DNA of 64,000 nucleotides from Azorinus chamasolen (taxonomy: Eukaryota; Mollusca; Bivalvia; Cardiida; Solecurtidae), in assembly GCA_963576725.1 (NCBI GenBank), contig OY755251.1, forward strand, positions 41,118,192 through 41,182,191, in the 5' to 3' direction. The notes under the pieces are model-generated. The model did not search any database, was not told the DNA's origin, and saw nothing but the letters and a program-made list of their open reading frames with translations. The translations under genes were made by a program, and so were the position numbers. Below are positions 34,345 to 45,479 of this stretch, one piece after another. Numbering within the stretch: position 1 is the first letter of the stretch; every line of letters starts with the position of its first letter.

Positions 34345-34575
34345 GTCCTTGTTTATGCCTCTGTAAACACAATAAACTTATGTCATGCCTAAAGGAGCCG
34401 TCCGATCAGGGCTTGCTCTGTTACTTATGGAATTATAAAATGTCACACTATACAGGTTCTACCAATACCACACATGCATGTGCACATTTTTCAGTATTAA
34501 AACTTAGCTTGTAAATATTTATGATGTCATTATTTCTGACATGTATAATATTTTAACAGGGAAAGTAATGTAGAA
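34345..34575. mobile_element. Family A MITE, reverse orientation
   Basis: GCCTCTGTAAACACAATAAA, GCCTAAAGGAGCCGTCCGAT plus CAGGGCTTGCTCTGTTAC, TGATGTCATTATTTCTGACA and a final AACAGGGAAAG. Confidence 0.65.
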
Positions 34576-35029
34576 AGCTATGACGGAGATTTCTGCATAG
34601 CTACGTCCTGTAGTAAGCTACCACGAGCCCCTACAGTATGCAAGGAAAGTTTACTGCATGAAGCAATGGCATACTGGGGGCATTCCAATGAGATGGATAC
34701 TCTCAATAAGAAGATTCCTATGTCATTATATCAAACATGCTATGGTAATGACATACTTGATACTTTTCTGAGGAATCTTATTCTGGCATGTTGCTTTCAT
34801 ATTTCCCGATTCAGTGAGTGAAAGAGTCTATTAATGGTTTAGCTGATGAATATTCATGTTACTAAAATCATGACGTAATACATATTAATTAGAAGTATTT
34901 TATATTGGTAACACGTGCGAATTAAAAGCATTTATAATGGTCTACTCTGTTTGCAAAGTCGTTAATCTAATACGATTTGTTTCATTTGATTGAAAGGTTT
35001 GTCTTTATAACATTACCTTCTTTGTAGAC

Positions 35030-35258
35030 ACAGTAAAGACAGAAACTTTAAACAATCGCATGGCCCCAAATAAAATTATAATTTAAATATTTTCAAGACG
35101 CTCCCCTTTATTTCTCTACCAAACCATATAGTGTCTTACTGGTTGTAAGAACAAATTCTGATGTCTTGCTGATTATATGAATAACTAGAGAGTAGTCACA
35201 ACACAGGGCTTGTTGGTGATATTTGAGTACGCACCGTTATCTATTGTTCTGTAGAATA
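35030..35258. mobile_element. Family F MITE, diverged
   Basis: CCTTTATTTCTCTACCAAAC plus CATATAGTGT and the opposite arm AGAGAGTAGTCACAACACAG plus GGCTTGTTGGTGA, then GTACGCACCGTTATCTATTG. A tandem GATGTCTTGCTGATTAT-like step is inserted in the centre. Confidence 0.65.
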
Positions 35259-35568
35259 TTTCAATTTGATATCTTAGATATCAAATATCGAATCATCGCA
35301 CTGTATATATTGTAGCTTTCATCTCTACTTAGTCTAGCGAGATTGCTATCCAATCATTGACTTCGTCTTCCTAGCTGAATTTCTTCACCCATCACCTTTT
35401 CTCCGTAGGCAGTGACACTTAATTAATCTCCGCCAGTTACATTTTTTCTTGTGATAAATGTAAGCTCTAGCAAAAAACAATATCATTTTGCAATCGAAAT
35501 GGCCATCTGCTAGGTTATAATTAGCAAACCTGCGATATTTCTAGACGAATGAAGGCGTTTTTCACATA

Positions 35569-35771
35569 CAGTAGTAAACCCCTCCAATGCGACCACCAAA
35601 ATAGGTCTAGTTCTGGATCATGGGGACAGGTGGTGGCTTAAGCAGGACTAAAGTAATGCAAAAGCTCCTATAGGAGCATTTTGCATAACTTTCGTCCAGT
35701 ATTAAGCAGCCACCTGTTGTTTTAGACCACTATGAATATTAATTTAGTGGTCGTTATAGAGAAAGTTCTAT
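35569..35771. mobile_element. Family E MITE with intact central palindrome
   Basis: The left end CAGTAGTAAACCCCTCCAAT is preceded by TA. The right end is TTAGTGGTCGTTATAGAGAA. The centre is GCTCCTATAGGAGC (35664-35677) between TAATGCAAAA and TTTTGCATAA, with GGTGGCTTAAGCAG / TTAAGCAGCCACCTG arms. Confidence 0.85.
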
Positions 35772-35933
35772 ACACTTAACAGTAAACAAGCATGCACTAT
35801 GTTTTACTTATATTCATAGACGAACACATTACTAATCCAGTCGTTATTAACCATTTCTCCGCTGTGAAAACAATCAGTCTGTTCAAATGTTAATCCGGGG
35901 CAAGTGTAACTACTACGAACACAGTTTTAGAAG

Positions 35934-36704
35934 CTTTTGACTGAGTGTCGGACGGTTTGGGTCCTCATCTGGATACATTTTTGACTGAGTGTCGGATGGT
36001 TGGATGCTCATGTGATACGTTTTTGACTGAGTGTCGGACGGTTTGGTGCTCATCTAGATACATTTTTGACTGAGTGTCGGACGGTTTGGTGCTCATCTAG
36101 ATACATTTTTGACTGAGTGTCGGACGGTTGGATGCTCATGTGATACGTTTTTGACTGAGTGTCGGACGGTTTGGGTGCTCATCTGATATATTTTTGACTG
36201 AGTGTCGGACGGTTGGATGCTCATCTGGAGAAACTTTTGACTGAGTGTCGGACGGTTTGGGTGCTCATCTGATACATTTTTGACTGAGTGTCGGACGGTT
36301 TGGATCCTCATCTGATACATTTTTGACTGAGTGTCGGACGGTTTGGTGCTCATCTAGATACATTTTTGACTGAGTGTCGGACGGTTTGGGTGCTCATCTG
36401 ATACATTTTTGACTGAGTGTCGGACGGTTTGGATCCTCATCTGATACATTTTTGACTGAGTGTCGGACGGTTTGGTGCTCATCTAGATACATTTTTGACT
36501 GAGTGTCGGACGGTTGGATGTTCATCTGATACATTTTTGACTGAGTGTCGGACGGTTGGATGTTCATCTGATACATTTTTGACTGAGTTTCGGACGGTTT
36601 GGATCCTCATCTGATACATTTTTGACTGAGTGTCGGACGGTTTGGATCCTCATCTGATACATTTTTGACTGAGTGTCGGACGGTTTGGATCCTCATCTGG
36701 ATAC
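35934..36704. repeat. ~44-bp minisatellite, about 17 copies, derived from family D
   Basis: Unit TTTTTGACTGAGTGTCGGAC, GGTTTGGATCCTCATCTGAT, ACAT with 41-45 bp variants. GACCGAGTGTCAATCAGCTT plus GGATCC in the family D copy at 54005 shows that the unit is one arm of that MITE. The array ends in CTGGATACTTGTTGTTTGCA, family D flank. Confidence 0.95.
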
Positions 36705-36709
36705 TTGTT

Positions 36710-38000
36710 GTTTGCAAATGCGAATTGTGTCTCGGATAGTGAGATACACGTTAAACAAAGCATAACGTAATTACATAGTTTTATCCTGACGAAAGATCCT
36801 GGCAATATGTCACTAATCAAATGATCATTAATTCCAGAAGACAAAAATAGAACAAAGCTATCGAGTTACAACTAGACTTTTCGTATCTACATTTATCTCA
36901 GATCTACAATTTTGAAATCTTAATGCTTTACCTGATAAATATATTTGTACAAAATGATGAATTAAATGTATTATAATAGTACTGTCCAAGTGAATTCTGC
37001 ACCATGACAGAAAATATAGAGTCAGGTCTATAAATGTCTATAAAGCAACAGAACAGAATCTGGTGTGGGTGTAGTGCACTGTCAAAAGCGTTACAAGGTG
37101 TCTTTTTCTGGTCAATGGTGAATGAGGAATGCAGACTTGAACATAATTATACAATCATAGCAAAGATAATCTTTTAAGATAATATTTAGTCCAAATTCCA
37201 ATACCATAGTCCAAGATGCTTGACACTGGGTCAGTAGTGTTTGTTTCAACTATTGATTGATTCGAGGAGTAGTTAACGTTTGACCAGACTCAGCATCTGT
37301 TGATAGGAATAATGTTGGAAGTTCACCATGTCTTAAATCATAGTTCTAACGTTTACCAATGACGTTTAACATTCGCAATTATGTATTTACTTTCAGACAA
37401 GGCACATTGAGTAGTGAAACTTGCTGAATTTTTACACATGTGTAAATATGCAAGGTTTGAGTCAGAACTTCAATCTAGACTCAAAATGTAAGTACCTATG
37501 GGCCCAGGGAGGATGCTTTTTAGGATCGATTCGTTCATTATCATACATTTAGAACATATTTCTTTATTCGTGATATAAGTGTTGTGTCCTACAGCAGAAT
37601 CAAGATTTGATCCCCATATTTACTGTATTATCTACATATTAAATAGTACTAAATCTAGTACGGCTGTCATAAAATACCAATATCTGGGTCATTGCTTCTC
37701 AACCGTCATGCATTACATAGAAAGTACACATATGATGCATCTATAACTTATATTTGATACATTTGTATATATATTTCATGGCAATAATCTTATTTTGTAA
37801 AATCGTCTGACCTTTTCTTATTTGATATGGCAATTTCATTCAGAAAACTAAAATCGTTAAACTAAAATGAATTGCTATTAGATTGAGTCCAAAGCTGGGG
37901 AACGTAAGATTTCACTTTTAACATGATGAACATAATCTAATTTATGTTGAGTACCATTTAATTCTTACTATGCTGCAAAAGTGTAGTATGCTGCGCGTCA
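36710..38000. other. AT-rich spacer, nothing recognised
   Basis: About 1.3 kb with no ORF of note and no repeat seen. Confidence 0.55.
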
Positions 38001-38600
38001 TGTAAAGTTTAACATGCTAAACTAAACTTAACAGTTAACTTGCCGAGTTCTATGTAATGTTTAAAATGCTAAACTAAACTTAACAATTAACTTGCCGAGT
38101 TCTATGTAATGTTTAACATGCTAAACTAAACTTAACAGTTAACTTGCCGAGTTCTATGTAATGTTTAAAATGCTAAACTAAACTTAACAATTAACTTGCC
38201 GAGTTCTATGTAATGTTTAACATGCTAAACTAAACTTAACAGTTAACTTGCCGAGTTCTATGTAATGTTTAACATGCTAAACTAAACTTAACAATTAACT
38301 TGCCGAGTTCTATGTAATGTTTAACATGCTAAACTAAACTTAACAGTTAACTTGCCGAGTTCTATGTAATGTTTAAAATGCTAAACTAAACTTAACAATT
38401 AACTTGCCGAGTTCTATGTAATGTTTAACATGCTAAACTAAACTTAACAGTTAACTTGCCGAGTTCTATGTAATGTTTAAAATGCTAAACTAAACTTAAC
38501 AATTAACTTGCCGAGTTCTATGTAATGTTTAACATGCTAAACTAAACTTAACAGTTAACTTGCCGAGTTCTATGTAGTATTTAACATCCTGAGTTCTATT
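38001..38600. repeat. 52-bp minisatellite with alternating dimer structure, about 11 copies
   Basis: Unit AACATGCTAAACTAAACTTA, ACAGTTAACTTGCCGAGTTC, TATGTAATGTTT. Variants AACATG...CAGTTAAC and AAAATG...CAATTAAC mostly alternate, giving a 104-bp higher-order unit. Identity between dimers is very high. Confidence 0.95.
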
Positions 38601-38899
38601 TGATGATTGTTGTGCTGCCAATCATATTAAGTTAATATGCTAAGCTCTAACAGTTAACCTGCTACGTATTACTTAACTTTTAATATTATGAGCACCAATT
38701 AATCCTTAACATAATGAGCACCATTCAACGCTAACGCTCTGTGCACCATGTAATCTTTAATATATAGCTTTGACATTCAACTACACTGAACACCATTTAC
38801 CCTTAAACAGGCTGAAGACGGCGCTGTCTCAATAAAGATATGTCCAGATGGTATACAAAATGCCATGTGTATATAATTTCTTTTCAAAACAAGCATTGT

Positions 38900-38965
38900 A
38901 CCTCATGTCACAATGAGATGTTTAGTAACTCAGCGTCTGATCTGGACCGAAACTAGCCTTTGCCT
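38900..38965. mobile_element. Family D MITE centre fragment
   Basis: ATGAGATGTTTAGTAACTCA plus GCGTCTGATCTGGACCGAAA is a diverged family D centre. Confidence 0.5.
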
Positions 38966-39307
38966 TTTATGTAATAATCAATTCACCTATTACATGGCCA
39001 AAGAACAAAACAGCCTTTATTTATTTCAAACTGTTTTTACATGACGAAACTAGTACTGGGCGTATATAGTACAGCTGTCTCCTTATTTACACTTGAGGGA
39101 CAACTGTTTAGGTAAGATACGCATGATAACGTAACTCAAGCATGCATTCTGTACTTTACCGTAATTTGTAGATGACAGATAAGATATTTTGCGTATGGCA
39201 AAGATGTATGAGTCCAGCATATCAGAAATATATTCACATTGTACGAACATTAACAAACAGATGAGATCCTGATCTTACAACTTTTACAGATCCGGGTTTG
39301 TGCTGTA

Positions 39308-39420
39308 TGCATATAAAAGAGTACATATATAGAGTACATATACAAGAGTACATATAAAAGAGTACATATACAGAGTACATATATAGAGTACATATAAAAC
39401 ATTACATATATAGAGTACAC
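39308..39420. repeat. GAGTACATATA-type short repeats
   Basis: (A)GAGTACATATA(A/T)A repeats about seven times with length variation. Confidence 0.8.
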
Positions 39421-39627
39421 AAATATATGTCATGGTCAAACATTCCCGTGGTAATATGCCATTGTCAAATATCAGCTAATTAGTACTCATCAATTAATTA
39501 TATTTATTTCTACATAAATAGCCATCAGGTAACAGTTAAGCAAAAACACACACAAGACACAACCATTACCAAAACACGGATAGAAAATAAGTGAGATAGG
39601 CGAACACATACGCACACACACACTATA

Positions 39628-39630
<3 letters not shown>

Positions 39631-39674
<44 letters not shown>

Positions 39675-39675
39675 C
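39631..39675. repeat. (CT)n microsatellite
   Basis: CT tract with one TTT interruption. Confidence 0.95.
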
Positions 39676-39679
39676 ACTT

Positions 39680-40015
39680 GGGGGATGGGGGTGATTGACT
39701 CCACACAACATAGAAGACGGTCAACACAGGATAATATGTAAAAAAACTGTGAAAGTCTGTCAAATATGCACTAAATGACTAAAGTTAGAGTAGCTGCAAG
39801 AAAGCCATTAAGGGCACGATAGAGAAAAGGCAATATATGAGTACGATAAGCTCATCTCGTTTCCGGATTTAAGAGTGTACTACATAGAGTACTAACCACA
39901 GTCTGTCATCGCGCAATATCCATGAAGGAATAGTGGCATCATGCTTTTTTATTTGTTGATTTTCTTTTGATAATGTAATTCAATGGAATGGTTTGCTTTA
40001 GCCACAAACTATAGA
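39680..40015. other. Spacer, nothing recognised
   Basis: No supported gene. Confidence 0.45.
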
Positions 40016-40019
40016 ATCA

Positions 40020-40100
40020 GACAAGAAGCAATGAGAGCATCCCCTGATCAGACGGCTCCTATAGAGTATACTCTGTTTGCTAATGCGTGAAACGGTATCT
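40020..40100. mobile_element. Family A MITE core
   Basis: CATCCCCTGATCAGACGGCT plus CCTATAGAGTATACTCTGTT plus TGC: left arm plus centre, with part of the right arm deleted. Confidence 0.65.
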
Positions 40101-40489
40101 TCGTACATGGGAGATATGATTAATTAATTTCGCAGTACATGCACATGTGTACGAGTGGTATCTAATACTAAGTTCAAGTATAAGTATTGTAGATAATGTA
40201 TTACATGTATACTGTTTTGGTTCCATAGGTATGCCTAAGCAAGACACATTTATCTTCAGTTTGATATTAATGTTTATGTAGTAGCAATGTTTGGTTATAG
40301 TGTGGCCATGGTTTGTTGAATAAAGAATTTAGAATCTAAAGCATCTTCATGAAGCATCATGATTTGGAACCCGTAACAAATACAATACACATTAGTACAA
40401 TGATTTGGGATCAGAATTACTTGGTTTAAGTTAACATCATGTTCAATATTAGCATCCAATGGATGTGTTTCAAATTAGGCATAATTCCA

Positions 40490-40666
40490 ACCTCCTTGCA
40501 TAAATCTAGTGCAAAGGAGCTTTTTCTAGGAAGAAGGAAAGTATACAATTGCGAAATCAATGTGATACATAAAGCATTGGCTCTATAGGAGTAAATGTTA
40601 TGTTTATCACAATGGTTTGAAGTATTTCAGAGGTCTCAAAAGGTGTAGGAAGGAACGGGTTAAGAA
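40490..40666. mobile_element. Family C MITE, reverse, diverged
   Basis: CAAAGGAGCTTTTTCTAGGA, GCATTGGCTCTATAGGAGTA plus AATG, TTTATCACAATGGTTTGAAG and AACGGG before TTAA. Confidence 0.6.
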
Positions 40667-40669
40667 GGT

Positions 40670-41110
40670 CTTGTAAGACACGCATATGAATAACCAGAAT
40701 AAAAAGAAATCAATAACTGTACAGGAACACTGTTCAACTATGAAGAGTGACAGAAACGGTAAGAACACTCCACGTGTACGTCGTTTCAGTTTGAAAGCAT
40801 TCCTATATGCCTATTATACGCACCCGCACATACAACACATGTTCAGTAATATACTATGCTGTTATTGTATCGTAAACTAATAGAAGAAATAGAACAAACA
40901 TTCCTCACAGGAAATGAAACCACTCTAACAGAATAACCTAACCTCGTTATTTCCAAGAACTGTATAGTAATGACATACGTCAGACATTTGTCTGAAATTA
41001 CTCATTTCGACTATTGTGAGCCTTATAGACAGTTTACACTCAGCATTGCTCTATTAAACATGTCCAAGACCATACGTCTAATCAACGACAATAGCAGCTG
41101 GCTTTCATTA
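40670..41110. other. Spacer, nothing recognised
   Basis: Two ORFs of 64-82 codons without recognisable motifs; the second overlaps the following MITE. Confidence 0.45.
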
Positions 41111-41114
41111 TTAA

Positions 41115-41352
41115 CCCATTACTCCACAATGCGCATGGTATCGTCCTTGCAGAGTACACCCTTATCAGACCGTTCCTATAGGAGCCGTCTAATCACGGTG
41201 TGCTCTTATTGTTTATGAAATATAATATCTAATTCTACAATGTTTGTTATTGCCAATTATTATTGTGTTCATGTGTCGTTGTAATTAGTCAGTTATCAGC
41301 TAAGTAATGTGTATGGCATTACTTCTTATATAAATATTCTTGGAGTAAATGG
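41115..41352. mobile_element. Family A MITE, full length, perfect TTAA duplication
   Basis: TTAA at 41111-41114 and 41353-41356. Termini CCCATTACTCCA and TGGAGTAAATGG are inverted with one or two mismatches. The centre is TTATCAGACCGTTCCTATAG plus GAGCCGTCTAATCACGG. The 238-bp element has no coding capacity. TTAA plus a CCC start is the piggyBac hallmark. Confidence 0.88.
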
Positions 41353-41511
41353 TTAATTGGATATTTTAATTATGACTGACGTTGTGATTCTGCTGCCCTT
41401 GTAGATAACAATCTTACTTTTTAATCTCGGGACTTGTTTACTCAAGGAAAAACAGTAATATATTCATACAATGATTGTACTCTCCATAATGCTTAAGGCG
41501 TGAAAAGTCAT

Positions 41512-41697
41512 TAAAACCTCTCAAAGTCAAATAGAGGCATAATTATATGTATTGAAAGGCAGGAGGTAGCTTAATACAGGGCGAATGGTTTTCAGAAAGC
41601 TCCCGAAGTAGATTTCTGCATTTCATTCGTCTTACATAAAACAACCGCCTACTTTTAACATCGCCATTAATTGTCCCTTTAGAATGGTTCTACAGTA
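41512..41697. mobile_element. Family E MITE, diverged
   Basis: AAACCTCTCAAAGTCAAATA, GGCAGGAGGTAGCTTAATAC and AACCGCCTACTTTTAACATC, ending AGAATGGTTCTACAGTA. Confidence 0.65.
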
Positions 41698-41946
41698 AAA
41701 TGTATGTAAGGTAATAAGGAATAAATAAGTTAGTTTCTTATTTATCTAAGTTCATAATATTACCTTACATGGAAAATACATCGTGATTGCCAATAAGCCA
41801 CTAATAATGCCTCATAAATAGACAATAAGATAAGCTATCGCTTATACAATCTATAATTAGCTGAATCTACTTTTTTGTTAATATGGGCGAATTTAATAAT
41901 ACAATACATTAGTCTAGTGAGCATTTTAAACCCTTTACTCCATATA

Positions 41947-42150
41947 CAGTAAAACCTCTCTATAACGGCCACTAAATTACATCAAAGTTTTTATGTTAAA
42001 GGCAGGTGGCTGCTTAAAGCAAGGTGAAAGTAAAACAAAACGCTCCCATAGGAGCGTTCTGTTTTACTTTCACCTTGCTTTAAGCAGTCACCTGCCCTAA
42101 ATACCAACTAATTAACACAAATTAGTGGCCGTTATAGAGAGATTTTATAC
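41947..42150. mobile_element. Family E MITE, best-preserved hairpin
   Basis: Ends CAGTAAAACCTCTCTATAAC and GTTATAGAGAGATTTTATAC, outer GGCCACTAAAT / ATTAGTGGCC. The interior from TTAAAGCAAGGTGAAAGTAA to the matching TTACTTTCACCTTGCTTTAA is an almost perfect palindrome around CGCTCCCATAGGAGCG. TA precedes the left end. Confidence 0.88.
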
Positions 42151-42154
42151 CATC

Positions 42155-42735
42155 TAACGTCTTTGCAATCAGAAAATATCGAGAACTGTTTGCATCTGGA
42201 ATAATATCAACATGATTCTATAGCTTCTACAATTGTTAAAAATTCGTGACTTTTGTGCTCATATGCCATTATGAAAGTAACAGTTCTGATAAATGGAATT
42301 CCATAGTGATCATTGTTTAACAATACAAAATTATATCAAACCTTCATGTGTGGGAACCGAGTGCATAATACCTTTGCAAACTGTGTAGATCAGATCAACT
42401 GGGCTTACGTTTGCCATAATAATCAGTTTTCAGTGATAGATGTTTTGTTTAATTAATATTCCGAAAAGCCGGTTTATATTACCCAGCAGATTAAAGGTAA
42501 AAAAGATACAAAGTATTCAGCTTGATATACTACCATTACCCTAAAAGTGTCCAAAACTATTTACAGAATATATAAGATCCAATCTACTTAATTTGTCACG
42601 ATTGGCATTTCCAGTTTATTTGTAACCCACTTTTCCAATATCATTTAAGGAAATTCCGTTCAGATCTTACTTTGGAACATATCATGTGGAGGAGGCACGG
42701 CAAACAAAATACAAGTCCTTGACATTAATATGTCC
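42155..42735. other. AT-rich spacer, nothing recognised
   Basis: No supported gene or repeat. Confidence 0.5.
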
Positions 42736-42737
42736 AG

Positions 42738-42808
42738 CAAACAGAGCAGGCGCCCTGATCAGATGTCATATTCAGGAGCTCTCTGATCTGGGTCTACACT
42801 GTTTGCAT
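42738..42808. mobile_element. Family A MITE core
   Basis: GCAAACAGAGCAGGCGCCCT plus GATCAGATG against CTCTCTGATCTGGGTCTACA plus CTGTTTGC. Confidence 0.75.
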
Positions 42809-42950
42809 ATGCCCTGTTAAGGGTCAACTTGTAATTTAAACGAAACTTTTACTGAATTGTTTGACTCACATATCTATCTATAACTATCAAAACTAGTCAT
42901 ATCGTATATGACGTATTGCGCCCAAAACACTGCGAATCTTTGTTGCGCAT

Positions 42951-43125
42951 ACAGTATAACTCCGGTAAGCCGTACACTCAAATAAATAGCATTATCCGAC
43001 CGTAAAACAGGTGCACCATTAATGCAAGGTGAAAGTGATGCAGAAGCTCCACTTGGAGCTTGCTAAATAACGTCTTGTCTTGGATTAAGCAGTCACCTGC
43101 CTAAAGCGTTATCAATACTTCTTTA
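42951..43125. mobile_element. Family E MITE, diverged
   Basis: CAGTATAACTCCGGTAAGCC start, CAAGGTGAAAGTGATGCAGA, AAGCTCCACTTGGAGCTTGC centre, TTAAGCAGTCACCTGCC. Confidence 0.7.
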
Positions 43126-43374
43126 CTAAAGTTTCGATTTGGCAAAAGTTTTAATGTATTACATGTAACTACCCTCGTGGAGTATAAAAGCGGATCCTCT
43201 TTATTCTTGATTTGTTACTATAATTATTTCACCCATCAACTCCACAGTTTTGTCAATGGCACGTAATTAATATGTGTCAGTTCCAATTTTCCCTTGGGGT
43301 AAATACAATGTTATTTCCACATCGAGTACATGCTGGAGATCTGGTATAATTATATGTATACACATTTTCACAAC

Positions 43375-43560
43375 ATGCCTCTTAGATCTGTCTGATCAGT
43401 GTCTGCTCTGTTTGCTTAGGGGAAACTATAGACCTGATTCTACAGTTTCTATCATAGCTGAATACTTTGACATGTCATTAAATTAATTCAGCGAACCAAC
43501 ATTATCGGTGGCATTATTTCTAAATTCTCACATATGCATGGCGTAAAAGGTCAGGGGGAA
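43375..43560. mobile_element. Family A MITE, right half, reverse orientation
   Basis: GATCTGTCTGATCAGTGTCT plus GCTCTGTTTGC, GATTCTACAGTTTCTATCAT and CATATGCATGGCGTAAAAGG. Confidence 0.6.
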
Positions 43561-43595
43561 AGCATGAGTGTCTTAAAGGGCAGTTCATTGTTTAA

Positions 43596-43770
43596 ACCAT
43601 TCCTCCACAGGCTATTTTTTTACCCAACCTCTTTGAATGAATCTACCCAAAAGGAGCAATTCCTAGAGAAAAGTAAAATTTTAGAATTCTGTAGTTTGAA
43701 ACCATTGTGATAAATAGAGCATTTGCTCCTATAGGAGCAAATGCTCTATTTATCACACTGGTTTCAAGAA
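43596..43770. mobile_element. Family C MITE, reverse, truncated by family F
   Basis: TTAA at 43592-43595, then ACCATTCCTCC. Centre AGAGCATTTGCTCCTATAGG plus AGCAAATGCTCT, flanked by AACCATTGTGATAAAT / ATTTATCACACTGGTTTCAA. The far end is missing and a family F MITE follows. Confidence 0.75.
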
Positions 43771-43802
43771 ATAAACTGAGAAAGCTCCTTGTTATGTTCA
43801 TC

Positions 43803-44181
43803 GGAGTTCCAGATAAGATGCGTAAAATAAACCATTTTAAGAATAACTCCTTTATTTATCCACCAAACCCTATGTTTTGGTAACTCCTTTATTTCTCCAC
43901 CAAACACTATGTTGTGGTCACTCCTTTATTTCTCCACCAAACCCTATGTTGTGGTCACTCCTTTATTTCTCCACCAAACCCTATGTTGTGGTCACTCCTT
44001 TATTTCTCCACCAAACCCTATGTTGTGGTCACTCCTTTATTTCTCCACCAAACCCTATGTTGTGGTCACTTTTTAGCATTGTCTCGAAGAGAGGATTCCC
44101 AAGAGTGGTCACAGCATAGGTTTGGTGGAGAAATGAAGTTTTAGAATCTGAGAACGCACATTTATCTGTTTTATCTCTTCA
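43803..44181. mobile_element. Family F MITE carrying an internal 37-bp array
   Basis: GTTCCAGATAAGATGCGTAA left end, GAACGCACATTTATCTGTTT right end, opposite hairpin arm AGAGTGGTCACAGCATAGGT plus TTGGTGGAGAAAT. The left hairpin arm has been amplified into the array at 43847-44068. Confidence 0.8.
43847..44068. repeat. 37-bp minisatellite, 6 copies, inside family F
   Basis: CTCCTTTATTTCTCCACCAA plus ACCCTATGTTGTGGTCA repeats six times. The unit equals the F arm TTTCTCCACCAAACCCTAT..TGTGGTCAC seen once in other copies. Because 37 is not a multiple of three, similar ORFs appear in several frames and are artefacts. Confidence 0.96.
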
Positions 44182-44184
44182 CTG

Positions 44185-44455
44185 TTTTCGCATTGCATAA
44201 CAGTTTCGTTGGCTAAAACCCGGACACTAATATGTGAACTTAGAAGAACATTTTATTGAAATACACAAGCGATTTTAATTCGAAATCTAACATTACTTAT
44301 GAAATAGATAGCCACTGTTATCAGAGTAAATAGGTCGGATTGTATTACAAACAATGTAAATCGATGTCAAATATTAAGTCAATGGTGGGGTATAAGGCTG
44401 TTTCAGAAAACCTAACCACACATTCTGGCGAGAAACAAGCATATCCATAGCCCGA
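44185..44455. other. Spacer, nothing recognised
   Basis: No supported feature. Confidence 0.45.
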
Positions 44456-44461
44456 CCAGAC

Positions 44462-44662
44462 GCTGAGACACGGGAGCTGGTCTGAGACACGGGGGCCACG
44501 TCTAAGACACGGGGGCCACGTCTGAGACAAAAGGGCTGGTCTGAGACACGGGAGCCACGTCTGAGACAAAAGGGCTGGTCTGAGACACGGGGGCCACGTC
44601 TGAGACAAAAGGGCTGGTCTGAGACACGGGGGCCACGTCTGAGACACGGGGACTGGTCTGAG
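44462..44662. repeat. ~20-bp GC-rich minisatellite, about 10 copies
   Basis: GTCTGAGACACGGGGGCCAC alternates with GTCTGAGACAAAAGGGCTG, a 39-40-bp dimer. The array stands out by its GC content. Confidence 0.92.
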
Positions 44663-44686
44663 TTTACACTGTTTGAAATGCATTAA

Positions 44687-44902
44687 CCATTTACTCATGT
44701 ATGAAATTATGATATCATGCATGTTAACTATTTTCTATAATGGCATATGAATACAGGACACTTTTGCTCAGGCAGAACTTGTAGAAATAGATATATATTA
44801 TACCATAAGCAACCGGAGCAGACCCTTATCAGACGGCGCCTGTCTGATATTGGTATACACTGTTTTCAAATGCGTAGAAAGGCGTTTTTATTGAGTAAAG
44901 GG
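44687..44902. mobile_element. Family A MITE, full length
   Basis: TTAA at 44683-44686 then CCATTTACTCATG. Right end TTGAGTAAAGGG then TTAC. Centre GCAACCGGAGCAGACCCTTA plus TCAGACGGCGCC / GTCTGATATTGGTATACACT. Confidence 0.82.
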
Positions 44903-44904
44903 TT

Positions 44905-45295
44905 ACGGCCATTTCTCAAAGAGGGCGGCTCAGACTGAAAACTACTATTTGGTAACACATTGTCTCTAGAGTTCAAGAGTTTCGTGTTCTTTGCTAATCA
45001 TCAGTCATCATTGTTAAAATGTTCTGTATATTGTAATAAAATACGGTAGACAGAAAAAATAATACTGGTCAGGCATGTTCGTCCTAAGATAGAATACAGA
45101 TGCAGTCAGTCATATTAAATAACAATAATATATATATTACCTATAACAATTTCCATGCTCTTATACATCCGTTTTGCAGACATATCATTGTTGTGATATG
45201 CATTGTCTGGTATCGATTTAACATCATAAAAATGTTCATGGTCTAACAAGCAGAACAAACCGTTTTCCAAATATATGCATTCGCTGAAGCATTAG
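44905..45295. other. AT-rich spacer, nothing recognised
   Basis: No supported feature. Confidence 0.45.
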
Positions 45296-45297
45296 CA

Positions 45298-45475
45298 CAG
45301 TAAACCCCCTCTCATACGACCACCAATAGGAGGTATAAGTATGGCATTGAAGGCAGGTGGTAGCTTCGTGCTAGACGAAAGTTACGCAAAACGGTTTTTT
45401 TGTATTTCTTTCGTCCTGAACTCAACAACCGTTTTTAAAGTTTAACCACAAACTGGTCATTTAGTGGGGTTTTAC
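45298..45475. mobile_element. Family E MITE
   Basis: CAGTAAACCCCCTCTCATAC left end, CATTTAGTGGGGTTTTACTA right end, interior AGGCAGGTGGTAGCTTCGTG and GACGAAAGTTACGC. Confidence 0.75.
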
Positions 45476-45479
45476 TAAA

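Noticed and set aside
34640..34800. Imperfect inverted repeat around AGATTCCTATGTCATTA / TAATGACATA...AGGAATCTTA
   Set aside because: The arms are short and interrupted. I could not define termini or a second copy, so I do not call it an element.
41690..41780. Hairpin ATGTAAGGTAAT / ATTACCTTACAT next to a family E MITE
   Set aside because: A short isolated inverted repeat in AT-rich DNA, not distinguishable from chance.
44345..44722. 125-codon minus-strand ORF with Ser-Gln-Thr-Trp-Pro-Pro-Cys-Leu repeats
   Set aside because: It reads through the ~20-bp GC-rich minisatellite.
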